Part shown: positions 1 through 3,708 of the stretch, one piece after another | Layout: each line of letters begins with the position of its first letter | How positions within the stretch are numbered: the first letter of the stretch is position 1 | From: an uncultured Thermoanaerobacteraceae bacterium | GTDB lineage: Bacteria > Bacillota > DSM-12270 > Thermacetogeniales > Thermacetogeniaceae | Direction: 5' to 3' | DNA length: 6,997 nucleotides | Assembly (NCBI GenBank): GCA_937914965.1 | Contig: CALGIY010000039.1 | Coordinates: 1 to 6,997 of the forward strand | The notes under the pieces: model-generated | Databases searched by the model: none | What the model saw: only the letters and a program-made list of their open reading frames with translations | What the model was told of the DNA's origin: nothing | Translations under genes and position numbers: made by a program

Positions 1-63
1 GTCTCCTTCCACACGCACCCACTCGTGATCCTCTGAGTAATAAAGGCCTTTTTTGATATCCAT
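1..63 (-). CDS. gcvH: Glycine cleavage system H protein, N-terminal fragment (runs off the left edge)
   Basis: Only the first 21 codons are present. They read MDIKKGLYYSEDHEWVRVEG followed by D, which matches the conserved start of GcvH, where a 'Y(S/T)xxHEWVRVEG' stretch opens the lipoyl-carrier domain. By family knowledge, GcvH carries a lipoyl group on a lysine and shuttles the aminomethyl intermediate between GcvP, GcvT and the L protein during glycine breakdown. The lipoylated lysine lies outside the window. The ATG at 63 is well supported: GGAAGGAG ends about 9 bases upstream, and a TATAAT box lies about 55 bases upstream. The gene is transcribed away from the sigma-factor operon's end but on the same strand. 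A GcvH-like lipoyl carrier used in another pathway cannot be excluded from 21 residues. Confidence 0.82.
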   Translation of the reverse strand, partial: MDIKKGLYYSEDHEWVRVEGD

Positions 64-117
64 AGTATTTTTCTCCTTCCAACTTTTAGTACATAATATG
101 AATTACCAAATATATAT

Positions 118-146
118 ATTATACAACAATGTTCTACAATAAGCGC
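118..146 (-). promoter_or_regulatory. Candidate gcvH promoter (-10 TATAAT)
   Basis: On the minus strand a perfect TATAAT lies at 123-118, about 55 bases upstream of the gcvH ATG. A -35 at 17-bp spacing would fall at 146-141 and read GCGCTT, a poor match to TTGACA. It sits inside a 16-bp palindrome, which suggests that a regulator binds across the -35 region. The region between the -10 and the RBS is A/T-rich. I see no glycine-riboswitch-like fold in this short leader. Confidence 0.45.
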
Positions 147-152
147 TTATTG
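137..152. promoter_or_regulatory. Perfect 16-bp palindrome, probable operator upstream of gcvH
   Basis: CAATAAGCGCTTATTG is exactly its own reverse complement. Its core AAGCGCTT resembles the centre of LacI-family operators, including CcpA cre sites, but the outer TG/CA bases typical of cre are not conserved. It overlaps the expected -35 position of the gcvH promoter, which would suit repression, or activation if the poor -35 needs help. The identity of the regulator is inference. Confidence 0.45.
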
Positions 153-176
153 GAAATTGTTACCTCGGGGAAGCAG

Positions 177-205
177 GGAAGCATGGGGACGGTCCTTTTG
201 CTTCC
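177..205 (-). repeat. Hairpin repeat copy 1 (ACCGTCCCC family)
   Basis: GGAAGCA at 177-183 and TGCTTCC at 199-205 are perfect 7-bp inverted arms around a 15-base spacer, TGGGGACGGTCCTTT. On the minus strand the spacer carries the family core GGACCGTCCCC. The left arm is preceded by a near tandem copy of itself (GGGGAAGCA at 167-175). The same arms and almost the same spacer recur at 2432-2460, within the anti-sigma gene. Confidence 0.8.
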
Positions 206-247
206 GGGGATAAAAACCGTTCTCGTTCTTAGCCGGCGAATGGGATG

Positions 248-274
248 TGGACAGCAGAACTGTCAGCCTGTGTG
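248..274 (+). repeat. Decayed hairpin repeat copy (ACCGTCCCC family)
   Basis: TGGACA at 248-253, a 15-base spacer GCAGAACTGTCAGCC, then TGTGTG. The left arm and the first part of the spacer match the copy at 3662-3688, but the core is mutated (ACTGTCAGC instead of ACCGTCCCG) and the right arm pairs for only three bases. It looks like an old, degenerating member of the family. Confidence 0.4.
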
Positions 275-406
275 AATAATCGTCGACTGGAGCCGAATAC
301 CACAACATATGGTATGTTTGGTAACGAACAGGCCCGGCAAATTGCGCTGTTCAAACCCGGTTTGGTACTTTTCGCACAGGCTGCCGCCCAGCGCTTGCAA
401 AATAAC

Positions 407-450
407 TGACCCGCTGTCCTCGCCTGGTTGATTAGCGAGGGTGCGGGTCA
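407..450 (-). terminator. Stem-loop after the sigma-factor operon, probable intrinsic terminator
   Basis: TGACCCGC at 407-414 pairs perfectly with GCGGGTCA at 443-450. Inside, CCTCGC at 418-423 pairs with GCGAGG at 435-440, leaving a small 3/2 internal loop and an 11-base terminal loop. On the minus strand it starts about 31 bases after the stop codon of the last operon gene and is followed by GTTATTTTGC, a short imperfect T-rich tail. Position and stem strength favour a terminator; the weak tail keeps the call tentative. A regulatory or mobile hairpin is the alternative. Confidence 0.5.
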
Positions 451-481
451 TAAAAGGGGATGTGGCACCTATTTTACTTAA

Positions 482-1396
482 TTACAGCTGGTTAACTGAG
501 AGATTACCATTCTCCAAGACGATATCCATACTATGTGTTCCTGTTCCGAGCTTAACCTGGGCAAGTTTTTTTGTATCATAGCTGTCACCGTTCTTTCTTG
601 TTGTTTCGGTTTCTTGCCATGTTACACTGCCGTCCAGTGAGCAGCTTTCATTAACCACAGCTCTGATTGTTAGATCAGCCTGATGGGGGAGGAATACCTG
701 CAGGTCACCACTTCCGGTAATTTTCCAGTTGTTCTCTAGTTTATTTGCGTAAATTTGCACCATATTTCCATCGTGCAGTTCTACATCAATATCTTGAGGG
801 ATAGAGATGATGTGTTCATCAGTACGAACATCCACTGCTGCTGGCAGCTTGAAGCTGATATACTGGGTCTTGCCGGTTGTGTTGCTTACGACCTGGGTAC
901 CTTTGCTCACAAGCTTTTGAGCCTCTTCTTCAGATTCGGCCCTGGCATAGGCATAGCTGTATGAACTGATCTTGGTTGATTCGCAGGTTTGTATCTTTAA
1001 ATTATGAAAGGGTGCGTTGATAACTAATTTGTTTACACCTGGCCCAACCGCCATTTCGCTGGGGTTGGTCCTGATACGGTACTCCTGGGATGTTAGGTAA
1101 TTGCTGATTTTCCCTGTGACTCCGATACTATCAAGGCCGTAAAGGCCAAGGCCGCAGAATACCACCACCAGTATGATAAAGATGCTGAATAGATCGTACT
1201 TGACCGGTGAGCTGTTGTCTTTCCCCCAACAGGATAGGATGAGAACCTCCAGGCCGAGGAGAACAAAAACCAGCGGCCACCACTTCACTACAGCATCAAA
1301 TACAGCTTTGTTATTTATCTTGGCATAAAAGAGACTTATCCCTGTGGCGATCAGGACCAGCCCCATAGAAACAGTACCTACTCTCCACTGCCGCAT
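482..1396 (-). CDS. LiaF/DUF4097-like membrane protein with a beta-rich extracellular domain
   Basis: A 304-residue protein and the last gene of the sigma-factor operon. Three hydrophobic segments are visible at about residues 7-25, 38-56 and 67-90. The opening (RVGTVSMGLVLIATGISLF, then WWPLVFVLLGLEVLIL) is typical of the LiaI/LiaF-like transmembrane region (DUF5668-type) of Gram-positive envelope-stress proteins. Residues from about 100 to 304 are hydrophilic and beta-rich ('VINAPFHNLKI', 'GSGDLQVFLP', 'LGTGTHSMDIVLENGNLSV'), resembling the adhesin-like DUF4097/LiaF C-terminal domain, presumably outside the membrane. The ATG overlaps the upstream gene by 19 bases, so translation is probably coupled; AGGG and GGAAGG lie 7-18 bases upstream. 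No enzyme motif is visible. The likely role is sensing or buffering envelope stress under the ECF sigma factor; function is inferred from fold type and operon. Confidence 0.7.
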   Translation of the reverse strand: MRQWRVGTVSMGLVLIATGISLFYAKINNKAVFDAVVKWWPLVFVLLGLEVLILSCWGKDNSSPVKYDLFSIFIILVVVFCGLGLYGLDSIGVTGKISNYLTSQEYRIRTNPSEMAVGPGVNKLVINAPFHNLKIQTCESTKISSYSYAYARAESEEEAQKLVSKGTQVVSNTTGKTQYISFKLPAAVDVRTDEHIISIPQDIDVELHDGNMVQIYANKLENNWKITGSGDLQVFLPHQADLTIRAVVNESCSLDGSVTWQETETTRKNGDSYDTKKLAQVKLGTGTHSMDIVLENGNLSVNQL

Positions 1397-2184
1397 TGTT
1401 CATCCCTGCCTTCCTCATTAGAATGATTTTCATGCCCAGCAGAGCTTCTCCTCAATTCAATTTTCGAACCGGAAAGAAGTTTTATCCCTCCAGCTATGAG
1501 GATGACGGCCACAACAGCGGTCTGCAGGTAACCATGGATTTCCGGGGTAAGTAGAGGTGTGATGTGTCTTTCCAGAATCACCAGACATCCAAGGATAATC
1601 AATAACCACCCCACAAGGCGGGGATGGGATTCCATCCAGGTCCAAAGTACTGGTTTATGGTGTTTTTCACCTACTGCTGTTTCTACTCTCTGCAGGGCAT
1701 CAAACAGACTGTAAAACCAGACCACCGGAAGGACAAAAAGGAACAAACTCATATTCAGCCAGCCCATTAGAAAGGCGGCGAAAAAGAAGACTGCCATTAA
1801 AAAGGCACCTTCTCTAAGGTAACCTAAATACATATGTCCGGCACCCGGCACCAGAGAGAGGGCGGCAGTAATCATCTTTTTGTTGTCACCGAAAGATTCA
1901 ATATCTTCGAAAGGTGCTGTTTGCCCGGATTCGGCTGAAACGCGCATTTTATCGATGAGAGTAAAGGCATCGATCAGGGCGAAAAACCAGATCAGCGGCA
2001 GGGCAAAGGCCAGGATAACGAATATGTCTGCACCGGTAAGGCCCGCCAATCCGAGTGTTCCGAAGATGGCACCAAAGAACAGGGCAAAGAAAATCATCGC
2101 CCGTTTGGCAAATCCCAGATAAAGGTGGCTTAGGCCAGGTATGAAAGACAAAATGAAAGTCACGAATTTGCTTTTGCTGTTCAT
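1378..2184 (-). CDS. Multi-pass membrane protein with an internally duplicated PGxxHxYLG unit
   Basis: A 268-residue, strongly hydrophobic protein. Two copies of a membrane unit are evident: FIPGLSHLYLGFAKRAMIFF near residues 14-33 and LVPGAGHMYLGYLREGAFLM near 111-130. Each is followed by a second hydrophobic stretch ending in a similar 'LPxxWFxxLxDA' motif (62-73 and 152-163). The PG-H-YLG signature recalls TM2-type small membrane domains. A third part (about 190-238) has two more transmembrane segments resembling the LiaF/DUF5668 region of the next gene, then a charged tail. The start is clear: GAGGAGGT lies 6-13 bases before the ATG. It begins 14 bases after the anti-sigma gene and overlaps the next gene by 19 bases. 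The gene is open throughout with no sign of decay. Function is unknown; by position it is a target or partner of the sigma/anti-sigma pair. Confidence 0.7.
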   Translation of the reverse strand: MNSKSKFVTFILSFIPGLSHLYLGFAKRAMIFFALFFGAIFGTLGLAGLTGADIFVILAFALPLIWFFALIDAFTLIDKMRVSAESGQTAPFEDIESFGDNKKMITAALSLVPGAGHMYLGYLREGAFLMAVFFFAAFLMGWLNMSLFLFVLPVVWFYSLFDALQRVETAVGEKHHKPVLWTWMESHPRLVGWLLIILGCLVILERHITPLLTPEIHGYLQTAVVAVILIAGGIKLLSGSKIELRRSSAGHENHSNEEGRDEQCGSGE

Positions 2185-2198
2185 TATCTTACCTCCTC

Positions 2199-2687
2199 TT
2201 ACTCCTGATTTTCAAAGCGTATGATCAACTGATGGGTTTGATCAACAATCTTTTTAGAAAATTGGATATCCATTTTTTGTTCAATTTTTTGGCTGTTCAG
2301 TTCTGTTGTGCCAGCGACATTGGAATACCCTTTGACCAAGGCTTGAAATGCCCCTCCGCCCATCAAGGCGATGGTAAGTACCGCTGCAGCAGCATAGTAG
2401 GCCAATAGGTTTTGACTTTGCTTGACCCACCGGAAGCATGGGGACGGTCCTCTTGCTTCCCTTGCGTCCTCTCGGTTGATCATGCTGATCACAGTATCTG
2501 TAAAGTCCGGGGGTATGGCTTTTTGTGCCTGAGCAATCTCTTCCTCATTAATGGAATTGAGAAAGGCATCCAGGCATTTTTGGCATCCCTGAAGATGTTC
2601 CTCCATGAAACGGGATCGTCCTTTGGGGTATTCACCCCTTCTAAACATCTGCCATTCCTTTTCATTAAAGTGTTTCATTCGGTTCAT
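2199..2687 (-). CDS. Membrane-anchored zinc-type anti-sigma factor carrying a repeat-derived insert
   Basis: A 162-residue protein directly after the ECF sigma gene and overlapping it by 23 bases, the classic sigma/anti-sigma arrangement. Residues 30-39 (EHLQGCQKCL) contain H31, C35 and C38, the HxxxCxxC signature of zinc-associated anti-sigma domains, which bind and mask ECF sigma factors on the cytoplasmic side. One transmembrane helix spans about 93-114, and a roughly 48-residue tail would lie outside and could sense stress or be cut by a protease. Residues 76-86 (REARGPSPCFR) are encoded by hairpin repeat copy 2, so a mobile-type repeat has been absorbed into the linker just before the membrane helix without breaking the frame. 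The ATG at 2687 directly abuts a G-run; an in-frame ATG at 2678 has better spacing and could be the true start. Confidence 0.85.
   Translation of the reverse strand: MNRMKHFNEKEWQMFRRGEYPKGRSRFMEEHLQGCQKCLDAFLNSINEEEIAQAQKAIPPDFTDTVISMINREDAREARGPSPCFRWVKQSQNLLAYYAAAAVLTIALMGGGAFQALVKGYSNVAGTTELNSQKIEQKMDIQFSKKIVDQTHQLIIRFENQE
2432..2460 (-). repeat. Hairpin repeat copy 2, inside the anti-sigma gene
   Basis: GGAAGCA at 2432-2438 and TGCTTCC at 2454-2460 are perfect arms around a 15-base spacer TGGGGACGGTCCTCT. It differs from copy 1 at only one of 29 positions (T to C in the spacer). It is read through as codons 76-86 of the anti-sigma factor. The near identity with an intergenic copy over 2 kb away shows that it is a repeat rather than ordinary coding sequence. 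Confidence 0.85.
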
Positions 2688-3216
2688 CCCCCCATTCTTG
2701 GCGAAAGACCTTGCGAGCTCGGTAAAGTCGTGATTCCACTGTTCTAGGGCTTATGCCCTCTTCTTGAGCAATTTCCTGATAGTTTTTGTCTTGAAAGTAG
2801 AATTTATCGAGTACCATTTTGTAGATTAAAGGAAGCCGCTGGAGAACTTTGTTTACCCTAGCTTCCTTTTCTCTTTGCAGCAGCAGTTTCTCCAGTTCCC
2901 CACCGCTGCCGTCATCCCTTCCCAGTATCGAATCTGCAGTTTCCAATTCACAGATGGGAAGGGGCGTCTTTCTTTTATAATCAAGAGCCTTGTTGGCGGT
3001 GATTCTACCAATCCATCCCTTAAAGTTCTGGTGCTGGTATGAGGCAAGGGACCGGTAAACCTGAAGAAAAACCTCCTGGGCGATGTCTTTGGCTGTTTCT
3101 TCGTCCCGGACAAAACTCAGTACAATAGCAAAAACATATCCTTTATACTTTTCTACGAGCAGTGAAAAGGCATCTTGCTCACCGTCCAGGCAGCGCTGGA
3201 CCAGAATGTCGCTCAT
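2665..3216 (-). CDS. ECF-family RNA polymerase sigma-70 factor
   Basis: A 183-residue protein from the ATG chosen here. Region 2 lies at about residues 14-83, with the core-binding helix DIAQEVFLQVYRSL at 44-57 and the downstream 'FKGWIGRITANKALDYKRK'. Region 4 lies at about 118-173, with the helix-turn-helix YQEIAQEEGISPRTVESRLY that reads the -35 element. There is no region 1 or 3, as in ECF factors. It directs RNA polymerase to a small stress regulon and, by family habit, often its own operon. The start is uncertain: TTG at 3237, ATG at 3228 and ATG at 3216 are all in frame. GGAGGGG at 3235-3229 touches the 3228 ATG but lies 12 bases from 3216, which also gives the usual short N-terminus (MSDILVQRCLDGE). 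The anti-sigma gene overlaps the 3' end. Its cognate sigma group and regulon cannot be assigned from this window. Confidence 0.9.
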   Translation of the reverse strand: MSDILVQRCLDGEQDAFSLLVEKYKGYVFAIVLSFVRDEETAKDIAQEVFLQVYRSLASYQHQNFKGWIGRITANKALDYKRKTPLPICELETADSILGRDDGSGGELEKLLLQREKEARVNKVLQRLPLIYKMVLDKFYFQDKNYQEIAQEEGISPRTVESRLYRARKVFRQEWGDEPNETL

Positions 3217-3241
3217 TGCATAGTTCATCCCCTCCAAACCA

Positions 3242-3330
3242 CTATCGTCCAGGACATATACATTACTTTTACATCACTAATTCTCCCTCCTTCAAGGGCC
3301 CTCAATATATATAACGGTTCGCGACGATAG
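3242..3330 (-). promoter_or_regulatory. Sigma operon leader with a split 8-bp inverted repeat and A/T-rich promoter-like segment
   Basis: CTATCGTC at 3242-3249 and GACGATAG at 3323-3330 are perfect inverted repeats 73 bases apart, the inner one ending about 7 bases before the sigma gene's GGAGGGG. Between them on the minus strand is CCGTTATATATATTG, a possible -10 region without a good -35. No standard ECF promoter pair (AAC-type -35 with CGTC-type -10 at 16-17 bp) is evident. Either paired operator sites or a long leader stem would fit. Confidence 0.3.
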
Positions 3331-3433
3331 AAACCCTGCAAAACCTGCTAAAAAAATTTCTAACGGGCGTCAGACTAGTTTTTTTGCCTTAAATAGGCAG
3401 GCGTTAAGGATGCAGCAGGGTAGATATGAGTGC

Positions 3434-3458
3434 AGGCATAAGAACCGTCTCCGTGCTT
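3434..3458 (+). repeat. Hairpin repeat copy 3 (weak arms)
   Basis: AGGCA at 3434-3438 and TGCTT at 3454-3458 pair over five positions, with one G-T, around a 15-base spacer TAAGAACCGTCTCCG. The spacer has one change in the core relative to copy 4. It lies one base upstream of copy 4, in tandem with it. Confidence 0.6.
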
Positions 3459-3459
3459 G

Positions 3460-3492
3460 GGGTGGACATCAGAACCGTCCCCGTGTCCACCC
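3460..3492 (+). repeat. Hairpin repeat copy 4 (best arms, 9 bp)
   Basis: GGGTGGACA at 3460-3468 and TGTCCACCC at 3484-3492 are perfect 9-bp arms around a 15-base spacer TCAGAACCGTCCCCG. The arm sequence is unrelated to the GGAAGCA arm of copies 1 and 2, yet spacer length and core are kept. It is next to the T-tract side of the feoB terminator. Confidence 0.85.
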
Positions 3493-3529
3493 AAAAGAAA
3501 AACCCGGGAAAATTGGATTTCCCAGGTTT
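3492..3529 (-). terminator. Rho-independent terminator downstream of the feo operon
   Basis: On the minus strand the stem AAACC.GGGAAA / TTTCCC.GGTTT (3500-3529, one C/A mismatch, 6-base loop) is followed by TTTTTCTTTTG. This is a textbook intrinsic terminator pointing the same way as feoB. It lies about 180 bases after the feoB membrane-domain stop codon, so the feo transcript would carry a 3' tail containing hairpin repeat copy 5 and the stem-loop at 3573-3591. Confidence 0.75.
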
Positions 3530-3572
3530 ATAAGAAGAGCATTGCGCAAGTTATTAAACAACTTTGGGGGAA

Positions 3573-3591
3573 GAACCCGCCTTTCGGGTTC
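3573..3591. other. Short perfect stem-loop in the feo 3' region
   Basis: GAACCCG at 3573-3579 and CGGGTTC at 3585-3591 form a perfect 7-bp stem with a 5-base loop CCTTT. Neither side has a T-run, so it is not a good terminator by itself. It may stabilise the end of the feo transcript or be a leftover of another repeat. Confidence 0.4.
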
Positions 3592-3634
3592 AGGGGTTAG
3601 TATAACAGATAGATGTTTCAGCCATATAAAAAAG

Positions 3635-3654
3635 TGTTACAAATATGTTACAAA
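3635..3654. repeat. Two direct repeats TGTTACAAA spaced one helical turn apart
   Basis: TGTTACAAA occurs at 3635-3643 and again at 3646-3654, an 11-bp period. Such spacing is typical of tandem sites for OmpR/PhoB-family regulators (Gram-positive PhoP sites use TTACA-like repeats at 11 bp). However, no gene with a start codon follows on either strand within a sensible distance, so function is open. Confidence 0.3.
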
Positions 3655-3661
3655 AGGAGGG

Positions 3662-3708
3662 TGGACAGCAGAACCGTCCCGGTGTCCAACCCGTCTCCAC
3701 CGTGTCCA
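3662..3708 (+). repeat. Hairpin repeat copy 5 plus a partial extra copy, abutting the feoB stop codon
   Basis: TGGACA at 3662-3667 and TGTCCA at 3683-3688 are 6-bp arms around a 15-base spacer GCAGAACCGTCCCGG; three more G-C pairs form if one A bulges. Immediately after it, 3691-3708 repeats part of the core (CCGTCTCC) and a second right arm (TGTCCA at 3703-3708), as if a partial unit had been duplicated. The unit ends at the base next to the feoB membrane-gene stop codon (3709-3711). Confidence 0.7.

Larger units (their letters stand above)
64..481. other. Intergenic region without a convincing gene
   Basis: It holds the gcvH leader and promoter, the 16-bp palindrome, one intact and one decayed hairpin repeat, and the terminator-like stem-loop. 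Two short open frames overlap on opposite strands here: a plus frame at 245-409 and a minus frame at 263-451. Neither has a clear RBS or a recognisable domain, and the minus frame begins inside the stem-loop. Confidence 0.6.
3238..3708. other. Intergenic region between the feo operon end and the sigma operon start
   Basis: No gene is supported. A plus-strand open frame at 3410-3712 consists largely of translated hairpin repeats and stem-loops and has no homology I recognise. The region contains the sigma leader, repeats 3-5, the feo terminator, a 7-bp stem-loop, the direct repeats and a run of seven or more Ts near 3379-3385 with a small TGCCT/AGGCA stem at 3385-3399. Confidence 0.6.

Noticed and set aside
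64..117. Glycine riboswitch in the gcvH leader
   Set aside because: The leader is short and A/T-rich and lacks the paired GC-rich stems expected of that riboswitch.
263..451. 62-codon minus-strand open frame
   Set aside because: It starts inside the GC-rich stem-loop, lacks an RBS and overlaps a more protein-like frame on the other strand.
3385..3399. TGCCT-TAAAT-AGGCA stem beside a T-run as a terminator
   Set aside because: On the plus strand the T-run precedes the stem; on the minus strand the stem is followed by A's. Neither orientation fits.
3573..3591. Second terminator after feoB
   Set aside because: The stem is good but no T-tract follows on either strand, while a better terminator lies at 3492-3529.
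3434..3708. Possible CRISPR array
   Set aside because: The repeats are hairpins with varying arms and irregular spacing, and no cas genes are present.
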